Position numbers and translations under genes: made by a program. DNA of 64,000 nt from JALYUA01 sp039933215 (GTDB lineage: Bacteria > Acidobacteriota > Thermoanaerobaculia > UBA5066 > Gp7-AA6): assembly GCA_039933215.1 (NCBI GenBank), contig JBDTOO010000011.1, positions 9,423 to 73,422 on the forward strand, in the 5' to 3' direction. Under the pieces are notes generated by a model that saw only the letters and a list, made by a program, of their open reading frames with translations, did not search any database and was not told where the DNA came from. Positions 1 to 8,867 of the stretch are shown here, piece by piece. Each line of letters begins with the position of its first letter. The stretch's first letter is position 1.

Positions 1-1161
1 GGCGCCCCACGCCGCCGCCACCGCCAGACCGAGAGACGGGAGGTACGTGTACCGGTCCGCCAGGCCCTGCCACCCGACCTGGACGATCCCGAGCACCGGC
101 GCGAGCGCGATCAGATACCAGAGCCAGCCGGCGAGGAGATACGGGCGCGAGCGCCGCGCGACCCAGACGGCGGCGGAAATCGCGGCGAGAAGCGCGAGAG
201 CCCCCCACGTCCGCCAACCCAGCGCGGCGGCGGGGTGGGGATAGAAGACGGCGAGCTTCGCCGGCCAGATCGTGAGCGCCAGGTACCGGACGATCGAGAC
301 GACGGCGTTCTCGAGGCGGAGGCCCGCGGAGAGGGCGAGCGCCGACGTGGCGCCGCCCGCGCGCTGGGCTCGGAGCGCCAGCCATCCTCCGGCGATCGCG
401 AGGACGGCGTAGGGGATCTTCTCGACGAGAAGACTTCGCGTCCCGGGCGCCGGAACGCTCGCGGCGTCGCGCGGCGGCGTTCCGAAGCGGCGCAGCGGCC
501 AGAAATCGAGGACGAGCAACAGGAGCGGAAGCGTGACGAGCGTCGCCTTCGCCATGAGGCTCGCCGCGAAGAGGATGAGGCTGCAGGCATAGGCCCCGCG
601 GTTGCGAGAGCGGCTCCATCGCGCCCACGCCGCGATCGCCAGGAGGCCGAGGCAGGCGGAGAGCACGTCCTTGCGCTCCGCGATCCAGGCGACCGACTCG
701 ACCCGCAGCGGATGCAGCCCGAAGAGAAGGGCGGCCGCGGCGCTCCGGCCGGTGCGGCCGGTCGCGGCCCGGAGAAGGAGGAACACGAGAGCGACGTTGA
801 TCGAGTGGAACAGCAGGCTCGTGAAGTGATGGCCGGCGGGTGAGAGTCCGAAGAGGGAGACGTCCGCCATGTGCGAGAGCCAGGTCAGCGGATGCCAGTT
901 CGAAGCCTCCCTCGACGTGAAGGCCCAGCCGACGTTGGCGGCCGAGAGGCCCGCGCGGACGTGCGCGTTGCGCACGACATAGGCCTCGTCGTCATAGCTG
1001 ACGAAGTCGTTGCGAAACACCCCCGCAAAGACGAGGAACGTCGCCGCGGCGAGAAGGAGGGCCGGCAGCGCGGGCCGCGCCAGGAGGCTTTCCGGCGGCG
1101 CCGCCGGCACGGCTCGGGACGAAGAGGCGCGATGCGGTTTGCGGCGTCGGCCCGGCTTCAT
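1..1161 (-). CDS. TMTC/PMT-like polytopic membrane protein, N-terminal part (cut by left edge)
   Basis: The reading frame is open from an ATG at 1161 to the left edge, giving 387 residues with no stop. After a basic N-terminus and a first membrane segment it shows the hallmarks of the bacterial TMTC-like family: an acidic loop (SYDDEAYVVRN), then WHPLTWLSHMAD, then HPLRVESVAWIAERKDVLS, followed by repeated hydrophobic helices. Family members are GT-C-fold membrane proteins, usually with C-terminal TPR repeats that would lie beyond the edge. They are thought to glycosylate exported proteins, but activity is rarely proven in bacteria. The short start-proximal region between this gene and the tRNA shows no clear promoter. 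The family call is from motifs. The function is inferred. Confidence 0.8.
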   Translation of the reverse strand, partial: MKPGRRRKPHRASSSRAVPAAPPESLLARPALPALLLAAATFLVFAGVFRNDFVSYDDEAYVVRNAHVRAGLSAANVGWAFTSREASNWHPLTWLSHMADVSLFGLSPAGHHFTSLLFHSINVALVFLLLRAATGRTGRSAAAALLFGLHPLRVESVAWIAERKDVLSACLGLLAIAAWARWSRSRNRGAYACSLILFAASLMAKATLVTLPLLLLVLDFWPLRRFGTPPRDAASVPAPGTRSLLVEKIPYAVLAIAGGWLALRAQRAGGATSALALSAGLRLENAVVSIVRYLALTIWPAKLAVFYPHPAAALGWRTWGALALLAAISAAVWVARRSRPYLLAGWLWYLIALAPVLGIVQVGWQGLADRYTYLPSLGLAVAAAWGA

Positions 1162-1266
1162 CGCGACAGTCTACGTTTAAGCCGACGAGGCGACGTTTCG
1201 TCGAGCGAGACGTTCGGCTGGGGCCAGGTCCTGACCGCCGACTCGGCTCGACGAGGGCGGAATCGC

Positions 1267-1351
1267 TGGTGCGAGAGGAGGGATTTGAACCCTCACGGGT
1301 TGCCCCACGGGATCCTAAGTCCCGCGCGTCTGCCAGTTCCGCCACTCTCGC
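1267..1351 (-). tRNA. tRNA-Leu (anticodon UAG)
   Basis: Read on the minus strand, an acceptor stem GCGAGAG/CTCTCGC encloses a D arm, an anticodon stem CGGGA/TCCCG with loop CTTAGGA (anticodon TAG, reading CUA), a long class II variable arm, and a T arm GAGGG/CCCTC with loop TTCAAAT. The 3' CCA is encoded at 1267-1269. The long variable arm and the anticodon both fit leucine. It starts 34 bases after the end of msrB, so it may be processed from that transcript. Confidence 0.95.
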
Positions 1352-1385
1352 TGCCGGTCGAGCGTACGCGGATGAACGGCCGGAT

Positions 1386-1970
1386 TCAACGCGTCTTCGC
1401 GGGCGAGCCCTTCGCGAAGAGAGAGACGTACTGCGAGTAACCCTCCCGGCGAAGGTCGCCGGCGGGGATGAAGCGGAGAGCGGCCGAGTTCATGCAATAA
1501 CGGAGTCCCGCGGGAGGAGGGCCGTCGTCGAAGAGGTGGCCGAGGTGCGAGTCCGCGTGCGCCGACCGAACTTCGGTTCGAGAGCCCCCCAGCGAGGCAT
1601 CGTTGCGGGTCTTCACGTTGGCCGCCACGAGAGGCTTCGAGAAGCTCGGCCAGCCTGTACCCGAGTCGAACTTGTCGAGAGAGGAGAAGAGCGGCTCTCC
1701 GGAGACGACGTCGACGTAGATCCCCGGGCGGTGGTTTTCGTCGTAGGCATTGTCGAAGGCATGCTCCGTCCCCTGCTCCTGCGTCACTTCGTACTGGAGA
1801 GGCGTGAGCCGCCGGCGAAGCTCCTCCTTCGAGGGCTTTTGAAAGCGACCCGTCCATCCCTGACCCGCCGTCGTCTGCGCCCCGGCGGTCGAAGCGATCG
1901 CGAGAAGCCCCGCCAGCAGAATCGGCCGCGCCAAGCGAATCCCCGGTCGGATCGCAAGAGGGCCCCTCAT
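1386..1970 (-). CDS. msrB: Secreted one-Cys peptide-methionine (R)-S-oxide reductase MsrB
   Basis: MsrB reduces the R epimer of methionine sulfoxide in proteins. The 194-residue product has a signal peptide (about residues 1-31) and the family core: GTGWPSF at 104-110, RSAHADSHLGHLFDDG at 135-150, and the catalytic cysteine C159 in LRYCMNSA. C159 is the only cysteine. The zinc-binding CxxC pairs of many MsrBs and any resolving cysteine are absent, so reduction must come from an external thiol. The start overlaps the stop of the upstream thioredoxin-fold gene by 4 bases (ATGA), implying translational coupling and a shared periplasmic task. The enzyme identity is very secure. The periplasmic location is inferred from the leader. 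Confidence 0.95.
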   Translation of the reverse strand: MRGPLAIRPGIRLARPILLAGLLAIASTAGAQTTAGQGWTGRFQKPSKEELRRRLTPLQYEVTQEQGTEHAFDNAYDENHRPGIYVDVVSGEPLFSSLDKFDSGTGWPSFSKPLVAANVKTRNDASLGGSRTEVRSAHADSHLGHLFDDGPPPAGLRYCMNSAALRFIPAGDLRREGYSQYVSLFAKGSPAKTR

Positions 1971-2488
1971 GGCCGGGCGTTCCGCGCCGTCGCAAGAATC
2001 TGCTCGAGCCTCGAGGCGTCTCCCCGGCGGGCGGAAGTCTCACCCGCATCGTTGTAGACGACCCGGCCCGCCGCATCGAGGAACGCCAGCGTCGGAATCG
2101 CCCCTCGATAGAAGCCCGAGACGAGCGCCTTCTGATCCCGAGAAGGATGATCGAGATCGACCACGAGGAACCGGGCGGCGTCCTTTTCCTTGGCATACAG
2201 AGCCACGAAGCGCTCCGCCTCGCGGTTCGTATTCCAGCAGTGGGATGTTCCGAAGAAGATCGCCGTCGGGCGGTCGCGGGCGATTCGCCCGTCCTCGGCG
2301 TTCTGAGCCCGGATTGGAAACGCGCTGGACGAGTCGTCGGTGAAAGACAAACCGGGAGCGAGCGTCAGGCCCATCGCTCCGCCCGCACCCGCAGGTGCGA
2401 TCGCGATCGAAGGATCCGCCGCGATCAGACTCCCGGCCGCGAGAGACCAGAGTGCGGGCGCGATCACCGCAAGAATGGAAATCCTCAA
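1967..2488 (-). CDS. Secreted thioredoxin-fold protein with a single active-site Cys
   Basis: The TTG start at 2488 is chosen because GAGGAGG lies 3-4 bases upstream and the translation begins with a clean signal peptide (residues 1-24). The mature part has the thioredoxin-fold pattern: a strand TAIFFGTSHCW carrying C84, a helix, a strand FLVVDLDHP, and a cis-proline motif GAIPTLAFLD (P132). The usual CxxC is CWNT here, so only the nucleophilic-position cysteine remains and there is no other cysteine in the 173 residues. The gene overlaps msrB by 4 bases. A monothiol partner that resolves the MsrB sulfenic acid is plausible, but a chaperone or thiol-disulfide adaptor role is also possible. 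Confidence 0.82.
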   Translation of the reverse strand: MRISILAVIAPALWSLAAGSLIAADPSIAIAPAGAGGAMGLTLAPGLSFTDDSSSAFPIRAQNAEDGRIARDRPTAIFFGTSHCWNTNREAERFVALYAKEKDAARFLVVDLDHPSRDQKALVSGFYRGAIPTLAFLDAAGRVVYNDAGETSARRGDASRLEQILATARNARP

Positions 2489-2509
2489 GTCGCCTCCTCT
2501 CAGGAAACG

Positions 2510-2558
2510 GGGGCGAACCGCCCCGGCTGGATGGAGAAGGCCGGCCCTCGGGCCGGCC
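2510..2558 (-). other. Two strong hairpins between the Met-rich gene and the thioredoxin-like gene
   Basis: On the minus strand an 8-bp GC stem with a 4-base loop (arms 2539-2546 and 2551-2558) is followed by a 6-bp stem with a 3-base loop (arms 2510-2515 and 2519-2524). Neither has a T-run after it, so this is not a canonical intrinsic terminator. It could stabilise the upstream mRNA end or cause partial termination, giving more of the small Met-rich product than of the two downstream enzymes. Confidence 0.45.
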
Positions 2559-2583
2559 CATCGTCAGAAACTCGCGGAGAGCG

Positions 2584-2934
2584 TCACATCTTTTTGTCGG
2601 ACATCATCTTCTTGCCCGACATCTTGACCTCGTGCGCCATCATCTTTCCATCCATCATCATGTACTTGACGGTCGTCATCGAGCCCTCTTTCATCTCGCC
2701 GGTGACTTTGGTCGAGGCATCCCAGTTCATCATCATCTCTTTGCCCTTGCTGTCCTTCATCATCATCATCTTGCCCGACTCGTCGACCTTCATGACCATG
2801 CCCTTTGCCGTCATCATCTTGCCGGCCATCTTCGAGTCGCTCTTCATCGTGTCGTCCTTCTTCATCGAATCCTGGGCGACCGCGAAACCGGCACACAGGA
2901 GCGCCGACAGAGACCAGAGCGCGATTCTCTTCAC
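2584..2934 (-). CDS. Small secreted methionine/lysine-rich protein
   Basis: A GTG start at 2934 is preferred over a longer ATG frame because GAGGAGG sits just upstream and the product then begins with a typical signal peptide (MKRIALWSLSALLCAGFAVAQ would be residues 1-21). The mature chain is about 95 residues, of which 25 are methionine, many in runs such as MMMM and MMM, alternating with Lys, Asp and Ser. It has no cysteine. The middle part (AKGMVMKVDESGKMM, then STKVTGEMKEGS) has strand-like periodicity resembling small OB-fold-like secreted proteins. Possible roles are Cu(I) binding through thioethers or acting as a methionine oxidant sink. The neighbouring msrB favours the second. I do not recognise a named family. 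Confidence 0.75.
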   Translation of the reverse strand: MKRIALWSLSALLCAGFAVAQDSMKKDDTMKSDSKMAGKMMTAKGMVMKVDESGKMMMMKDSKGKEMMMNWDASTKVTGEMKEGSMTTVKYMMMDGKMMAHEVKMSGKKMMSDKKM

Positions 2935-3133
2935 GAGAGCCTCCTCACCGTACGACCGGAGCGCGAAATGCGCACCGCCGAAAAACCTCTTCTTAGCCGG
3001 GAACCGACGCATGAGGCCTGGCGAGCGGCCAACGGGACGTTAGAGAGACGGTCGCCGGGCCTCACGCGGAGTCTGTCGGCCGGAGGTCACGGAGAGATCA
3101 CGACAACGTCACCTTTCGATCACGGCTCGTCAC

Positions 3134-4639
3134 TCAAACGCTCACTCGGCGGCTCTCCTCCGAAGGGAGCCAGAACCGGAAGCGGGAGCCTTCGCCCGGG
3201 CCGCTTTCGCCTTCGATCCGCCCGCCGTGCAGGTCGACGATGCGCTGCGCGATGGCAAGACCCAATCCCGCGCCGCCCTCACGGCCGGACTCGTGCGGCG
3301 CCGCTCGATAGAAGCGCTCGAAAACCCGCGACAACTCGCTCGCCGGAATGCCACTGCCCGTATCCGCGACCGTCACCGAAAGAAAGCCAGGCTCTTGTTC
3401 GATCGTGACGGAGACGATCCCGCTGGACGGCGTATGTCTGAGCGCGTTGTCAATCAGATTTTCCAGCACACGTTCGATGAGGCCGATATCTCCGGAGGCG
3501 AACGGAAGGTCCGGTGGGTGATCCGTCGTGAGCCGGACAGCCTTCGTCTCCGCGGAGAGGCGAAACTTCTGCACCACGTCCTGGACGAGCTCGGCGAGGG
3601 AGAAAGGCTCCTTTTCGGGAAGGGAATGCCGGGAGTCGAGTGTCGCCAGCTCGAACAACTCCGACACGAGCTTGCCGAGACGCTCGCTGTGGCGGGCGGC
3701 GGTCTCGAGATAGTCCCGCCGCTCCGTGGGCGACAACGCCGCCTCCTTGAGCAGGAGCGTATCGAGATACCCCCGGAGGGCGGCGAGCGGGGTGCGCAGG
3801 TCGTGAGAGACGTTCGCCACCAGCTCCCGCCGCAGGGAATCCGTTTCTTTCAGCTCACGCACCTGTTCGGCGATCCGATCGGCCATGAGACGGAAGGACG
3901 CAGCGAGCTGATCGATTTCATCCGCCCGGCGCTCGACGCTCAGATTCACGAAACCATCGGAGAATCCGCTCTTCGCGAAGCGATCCACATTCTCGGTCAG
4001 GGTCCGCAGGCGGCGCGTGAGCAGGCCGAAAAGGACCAGGCCGGCCAGCGCCGTGAGCAGGAGAGCCGCGAGACCCGCCCGTGCGCTCTGATTCAGGACG
4101 TAGCTTCCTCGCAGGAGCGTGGCTGCCGACTCGTATTGCTCCCCGCCCAGGATGACGTAGAGGAACCCGTCTGCGCCCGACGAGGGGCTGGCGTCGGAAT
4201 GCGCTGGAAGAGCCGCGGCGGAAAACGCTTTCACGCGCCGCAGGTCGCGCGGGTCGTCGCCGAGGATCGGAAGTCTCTGGCTCCCGGAAAGAAGGCGGCG
4301 GATGGGCTCCAAAGCGACCCGGTCCCGTTTGACGGTGCCGGCGGGCGCGGAGAAAGCGAGGATTCGCCCCGACGGATCGAGCAGATAGATCTCGATCGAA
4401 GGATTGATGACCATCAACATGTGGAAGACGCGTTCGAGAGCCTTCTGATTGATTCGGCCGTTGGTCATCAGGATCTCTTCGGACGCCAGATGAGCGGCCA
4501 GGGTTCGATTGACCCGCTGATCCACCTCCTGGAGATAAAGCCGCGTCGTCACGAGCGTCGAGACGATCTGGAAAGCGCCCAGGAGCAGGAAGAGCCCGAG
4601 AAGAGCGGCCGCGAGCCTCGCGTAAAGAGTGTGGAACAC
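3134..4639 (-). CDS. Membrane sensor histidine kinase (HAMP-HisKA-HATPase)
   Basis: The 501-residue protein has a first membrane helix (about 8-31), a periplasmic sensor region (about 35-180), a second helix (about 187-207), a HAMP segment (about 210-262), a HisKA domain with phosphoacceptor H279 in VSHDLRTPLAALRG, and a HATPase_c domain with N box (LENLIDNALRHTP), G1 (VADTGSGIP) and G2 (GAGLGLAIAQRIV). It would sense an envelope signal and phosphorylate the response regulator encoded 2 bases upstream. The periplasmic part has no recognisable ligand pocket. The class is certain. The signal is unknown. Confidence 0.95.
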   Translation of the reverse strand: MFHTLYARLAAALLGLFLLLGAFQIVSTLVTTRLYLQEVDQRVNRTLAAHLASEEILMTNGRINQKALERVFHMLMVINPSIEIYLLDPSGRILAFSAPAGTVKRDRVALEPIRRLLSGSQRLPILGDDPRDLRRVKAFSAAALPAHSDASPSSGADGFLYVILGGEQYESAATLLRGSYVLNQSARAGLAALLLTALAGLVLFGLLTRRLRTLTENVDRFAKSGFSDGFVNLSVERRADEIDQLAASFRLMADRIAEQVRELKETDSLRRELVANVSHDLRTPLAALRGYLDTLLLKEAALSPTERRDYLETAARHSERLGKLVSELFELATLDSRHSLPEKEPFSLAELVQDVVQKFRLSAETKAVRLTTDHPPDLPFASGDIGLIERVLENLIDNALRHTPSSGIVSVTIEQEPGFLSVTVADTGSGIPASELSRVFERFYRAAPHESGREGGAGLGLAIAQRIVDLHGGRIEGESGPGEGSRFRFWLPSEESRRVSV

Positions 4640-4641
4640 CG

Positions 4642-5349
4642 CTACTCGTTTCTCCCGCCGGGCTCGAAGAATTTATAACCGACGCCCCACACGGTGAGGA
4701 TGTACCGGGGCCGCGACGGATCCTCCTCGATCTTTGCGCGGAGACGGTTGATGTGCGAATTCACGGTGTGGCTGTAACCCTCGTGCCCGTAGCCCCACAC
4801 CGCGTCGAGCAGCTCCGATCTCGTATAGACGCGTCCGGGATGCTGAGCGAAGTGCTGCAGAAGATCGAACTCTCTCGCGGTGAGCTCGACCAGCTGGCCC
4901 GCGAGCGACACCTGCCGCCTTCCCGCATCGATCTTCAAGTCGCCCGCGGTCAGCTCGCGGCCCGGCGGAGGCGCCCGGGTGGCATCGATCCGGCGAAACA
5001 GCGCCCGAACGCGCGCGACGAGCTCCAGGATGCTGAATGGCTTGGTCAGATAGTCATCCGCCCCGGCCTCGAGACCCAGGACGCGGTCGAGCTCGGCCGA
5101 CCGAGCGGTCAGCATCAGGATCGGGACCCAGGCCGGCTGCTCGCGCAGCCGGCGGCAGACCTCGAGCCCGCCGAGACGCGGCAGTGTCAGGTCGAGAATG
5201 ACGAGGTCGTATTCCCCGGTGAGAGCCCGTTCCATTCCTTCCCGCCCGTCCACGGAGATGTCCACATCCCATCCCGCGTCGCGCAGGTGGATCTCCAGCA
5301 GATGTCCGATGTCGCGATCGTCCTCGATCACCAGCAGCCGCTTCGTCAT
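4642..5349 (-). CDS. OmpR/PhoB-family response regulator
   Basis: A 235-residue two-domain regulator. The receiver has the acidic pocket E9-D10-D11, phosphoacceptor D53 (VILDLTLP), T81 and K103 (LTKPF). The C-terminal winged helix carries LTAREFDLLQHFAQHPGR and a recognition region ending VWGVGYKF, as in PhoB/OmpR DNA-binding domains. It lies first in a two-gene operon with the histidine kinase. Its target genes cannot be read from the sequence. The VWFA-related gene ends 161 bases upstream on the same strand, so co-regulation is possible but not shown. Confidence 0.95.
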   Translation of the reverse strand: MTKRLLVIEDDRDIGHLLEIHLRDAGWDVDISVDGREGMERALTGEYDLVILDLTLPRLGGLEVCRRLREQPAWVPILMLTARSAELDRVLGLEAGADDYLTKPFSILELVARVRALFRRIDATRAPPPGRELTAGDLKIDAGRRQVSLAGQLVELTAREFDLLQHFAQHPGRVYTRSELLDAVWGYGHEGYSHTVNSHINRLRAKIEEDPSRPRYILTVWGVGYKFFEPGGRNE

Positions 5350-5510
5350 CGCGGCTTTTGCAGGCGCGAGTTTCCCAAAGGCATGACGGGAAGGATGTCA
5401 GCAGATTCTCACGAAACGATCACGCCCGACCGCTGTCGCACCGACTCCACGATGAGCGTGCGCGGAGGAAGCTCGAATCACACCAGAGGCCGCGGGCCGG
5501 CAGCCACTCT

Positions 5511-8342
5511 TCAATCGATCGTGACGTCGCGCGTTGCGACGCCTCGCCGGCCCGTCGCCGCGTCCCGGACGACGACGGCGAGCCGCGATTTTCCCTTCGA
5601 GGCTTCGAGCGGAAATTGCGCGGTGCATCGCGACGCCTCGCATTGACCCGCCAGGAAGGCGATCTCCCGGCGCGAGACGTCGCTCAATCTTCCGGCGTCG
5701 TCCGAGGCCACGAAGAAGACCTCCGCCGCCGCACGCCGGCCGGTTTCGCCCGGCAGGAACGTGAGGTCCTTTTCCGAGACCCGGATGCGGACGGATACCT
5801 GGACGCGGCCAGCCTGCCGTGTCGGCGTATCGGTTTCGATGGACACGGCGATCGCGCCTGGCTCGACCTGCGTCAGCAGGGCCGTGCGAGCGAGCTCGAC
5901 GGCGAATTCCGAGGTGGTCGGCGAGGTGACCCCTCGCCGGTAACGGATCGAGACGCCCGGGCGCGAGCCTTCGACTCGGACGTCCCGGAACCGGTTCGCT
6001 TCCGCGCGCGGCAGAATGATGCCGAGCGAGTAATAGTGCGACGTGGCGAGCGCGACCTGGTCGAGACCGTCGCGGAGGATGCCTGGACGAAACAGGGCCA
6101 GCCCGCCGGTGTCTTCGGACAGGCGACGCAGCCCGTACTCCTCTTCGGCCCGGCGGGGGGCCGACACGCTCCGGGGATCGACGGCGAAAAACGTCACCCG
6201 CGACGCGTTCGCGTGTCGCACGACGCGATCCAGGCCTGCCTCGACGGGTCGTCGCTCGGCCCCGCTCTGGACCCCGGCGGGATCGGCGTCACGCGAAAGG
6301 GACGAGGCCGATTCGGTTTCGATGCCGGCGCTCAGCAGAAGAACCGCCCGGGTTCCGTCCACAACGGAAAGCGTCGAGATCTGCAGGTCGAGGTCGGCGA
6401 GCATGGCTGCGGCGGTTTTCCGGTCCTCGGCCGCAAAGGCCGTCGCTCGGAAGCGGCGTATCGTATCGAGCCCCTCGGGCAGATCTCCCGACAACCCGCC
6501 AGCCGTGTCGTCGACGCTCCGAATCGCCTGCTCCTCCGAGCTCGCGCGGGACCCGACTTCCAATGAAGCGGCTGCGTCGAGGCCTTTCGAGAGTGCCACT
6601 CGATCGCTGGTCCAACCGGTCATCTCGCGCGAATTCCTGTTCCACGAGACGATCCGGACGCTGTCCTCCGGCGACATGCGGCCGATGAACTCCCGGAGCG
6701 GACCCAGAAATCGGCTTCGATCCGCCGACGAGAGCCGCGCCATGTCCAGGTAGACGAGAAAACGCCTCGGCGGCACCTCGCCGGCTGCGCCGGCCGGAGG
6801 ATCGACCCTCGAGAAGTAGTCGACGCTGCGAAGCTTCCCGTCGAGGGACACCTTCAGCTCCGAGGCGGTGAGATCGGGAACGAAATGTCCCTTCGCATCC
6901 GCTGCGAACACCTCGAGGTTGAGGACGTGGACTTCGGCGGTTTCCTGCTCCCGAGGGACGGCGGTTTCCTGCGCCGGAGTGACGGCGACAGGCTCCCGTT
7001 CGACACTCTGGACCGCCGGCGGAGGGCGAGCGATCGTTCCGCCTCCTGCGAGGATCTCGAAATTCGCGGCCGCCGGCGACAGCTCGATCTCCTGAGGAAG
7101 GTACTCGCCTTCGACCCAGACGATCTCCTGCCGGCCGAGCTCCTCTCGGAGCCGCCGCACGGCCTTTCCGAGCTTCCCGAGCGACGAGACGTCCTCGGCT
7201 TCGCCCCATCTCGACGCGGACGATCGGTTGTCGAGCGACCAGACGGAGAGGGGCACGTGGATGCGATCGAGGTACCGGCGCACGGCGTCCGGCGTGAGCG
7301 CGCTCGCGTCGTCGAATGGATTCGTCATGAGAACGACGGCTCGTCGCGAGTGCCCGGAGAAGGCGCGCATCCCGGCGAGGGCGACGGCGTCGGCGGTCCG
7401 GTAAACGGGGGTTTGCCCCAGCATCACCCGAGAACGCGTGAGCAACGATCGAAAGCCGGCCACTTCGCCGGAGTACTCCTGCGACTGATCGAAGAGCTCT
7501 GCGGGCCCTTCCGAGCCCTGGACTCCTCGAGGCACGGGCCAGGCCAGGCGGATCCGGTCTTCGTCTTCCAGACGCGGATCCTGCAATTCGGCTTCGGGGA
7601 TCGCGAAGGCACCCGCCCCCATCGCGGGCGCGGCAGGACGGCGGGATCCATATCGCGCCAGCGCTCCACGTCCATCGAGCTCGCGAACCACCACCACCTC
7701 GGCGGGAGGTCTCTCGACCGCCAGGACCTTCAGCGGCCGCCCGTTTCGCAGAAACCATCCCTGCAATCGATCCTGAGAAGGCAGGCGTTCCTTTCCGCGC
7801 CGCCGGACGGGTATCGCGGTGAGGGCGTTGCGCGTTTCTTCGGCGGCGCCGCCCCCGACCACGACGGCGACATCCCGGTTCACCTGCCCCGGAAAATCGA
7901 CCCTGGCGGCCAGGATGTGCGTCGTGGAGCGATCGAACGGCGGCAGAGCGGCGTACCCGGATGCATCGACCGGGACCCGCCGGCCGTCCCAGGTGACGCC
8001 GAGAGAAGCGGGCGAGCCGAGCAGGCTGCTCCAGAGAACCTTCGCGCCGCGACCGTTCGCGTCCACCACGATCTGGGCGTCGGCGAGAGGGCGGGGAAGG
8101 TTGAGCCGCTGGCGGACCTCCCCCAGAAGGCGTCCCCGCGAATCGAAGCCCCGCGCGACGATCTCGTGCGGTGTGAGCTCGGCTCCGAGATCGAGATCCA
8201 TGGTCCATGGGCTGTGCGTGATCTGGCCGACGGCCGCGCCGTCGAGCGAAACCTCGATCCGCGCGACCGGATCCTGCACGACGAAGCTGACCGGCAGGAC
8301 TCCGACCACGAGTCCCAGGACGAGCGAGGCGAAAGCAATCAC
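5511..8342 (-). CDS. VWFA-related Acidobacterial-type secreted protein (TIGR03436-like)
   Basis: A 943-residue protein with a GTG start at 8342 and a hydrophobic N-terminal leader. The first half holds an Ig-like region followed by a vWA-like segment (about 330-410, AVVLMTNPFDD, then PLSVWSLD). The second half begins near residue 470 with VHVLNLEVFAADAKGHFVPDL, then RRFLVYLDMARLSSADRSRF and further vWA-fold strands, ending in an Ig-like region. This two-part layout (a beta domain introducing 'LNLEVxxxDxxGxxV' followed by vWA) is the family described as VWFA-related in Acidobacteria. Its biochemical role is unknown, but exposed adhesion or metal-dependent protein binding is usual for vWA. No obvious SD precedes the GTG, so the exact start is uncertain. 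Confidence 0.85.
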   Translation of the reverse strand: MIAFASLVLGLVVGVLPVSFVVQDPVARIEVSLDGAAVGQITHSPWTMDLDLGAELTPHEIVARGFDSRGRLLGEVRQRLNLPRPLADAQIVVDANGRGAKVLWSSLLGSPASLGVTWDGRRVPVDASGYAALPPFDRSTTHILAARVDFPGQVNRDVAVVVGGGAAEETRNALTAIPVRRRGKERLPSQDRLQGWFLRNGRPLKVLAVERPPAEVVVVRELDGRGALARYGSRRPAAPAMGAGAFAIPEAELQDPRLEDEDRIRLAWPVPRGVQGSEGPAELFDQSQEYSGEVAGFRSLLTRSRVMLGQTPVYRTADAVALAGMRAFSGHSRRAVVLMTNPFDDASALTPDAVRRYLDRIHVPLSVWSLDNRSSASRWGEAEDVSSLGKLGKAVRRLREELGRQEIVWVEGEYLPQEIELSPAAANFEILAGGGTIARPPPAVQSVEREPVAVTPAQETAVPREQETAEVHVLNLEVFAADAKGHFVPDLTASELKVSLDGKLRSVDYFSRVDPPAGAAGEVPPRRFLVYLDMARLSSADRSRFLGPLREFIGRMSPEDSVRIVSWNRNSREMTGWTSDRVALSKGLDAAASLEVGSRASSEEQAIRSVDDTAGGLSGDLPEGLDTIRRFRATAFAAEDRKTAAAMLADLDLQISTLSVVDGTRAVLLLSAGIETESASSLSRDADPAGVQSGAERRPVEAGLDRVVRHANASRVTFFAVDPRSVSAPRRAEEEYGLRRLSEDTGGLALFRPGILRDGLDQVALATSHYYSLGIILPRAEANRFRDVRVEGSRPGVSIRYRRGVTSPTTSEFAVELARTALLTQVEPGAIAVSIETDTPTRQAGRVQVSVRIRVSEKDLTFLPGETGRRAAAEVFFVASDDAGRLSDVSRREIAFLAGQCEASRCTAQFPLEASKGKSRLAVVVRDAATGRRGVATRDVTID

Positions 8343-8396
8343 GAATTCACAAGAGTTGGTGCCCGCTGACGCCGCTTCCCGCGGCGGGAGGGCCGC

Positions 8397-8816
8397 TTAC
8401 TGCGAGTCGATCGGCTGATCCTTCTTCGGAACCGCGCAGGACGCGACGTAAGTCTTGAGCACCTTCACGGATGCGACATGGAGGGACTTCTTGCCCGCGT
8501 CGACGGACGCGGCGACTTCGACGTAGTGGCTCGCCTGACCCTCAGCCGCCGAAGGGTTGTCGACGAAATACATCTCTTTCGCCGTCTCGTCGATGAACAC
8601 CATCCGCGCGCCTTCCTTGAGGCACTTCTCGACGCACTCCCGGCCGTTCGGGCCGAAGTTCCCGGCTTTCACCTTCGAGGGAGCGCACTTCTCGTCCGAG
8701 AACCAGCCCTTGTGGACGACGGCGGTCGGCGCGTCGGTCCCCGCCGCGAGAGCGGCGAAAGCGAGAGAAAAGGCGATTCCGAGACCGATCGAGATCCTCG
8801 CGACAGCGGTTGTCAT
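8397..8816 (-). CDS. Small secreted cysteine-containing protein, unknown function
   Basis: The 139-residue product has a signal peptide (about 1-25). The mature part starts with the pattern KGWFSDEKCAPSKV, then GRECVEKCLKEGARMVFIDE and FVDNPSAAEGQASHYVEV, with a last cysteine in YVASCAVP. Small secreted proteins with this 'SDxKC...C...C..G..YVxxD' plan are common in Acidobacteriota and have no assigned activity. The four cysteines could form two disulfides or bind metal. A purine-rich SD (GGGGGAGGG) precedes the ATG. It is upstream of the VWFA-related gene on the same strand with a 54-base gap. Confidence 0.7.
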   Translation of the reverse strand: MTTAVARISIGLGIAFSLAFAALAAGTDAPTAVVHKGWFSDEKCAPSKVKAGNFGPNGRECVEKCLKEGARMVFIDETAKEMYFVDNPSAAEGQASHYVEVAASVDAGKKSLHVASVKVLKTYVASCAVPKKDQPIDSQ

Positions 8817-8867
8817 GGCGGGCCCTCCCCCTGCTAATTTAACCCGGATTCGAGGGCAAAGCCCGCG

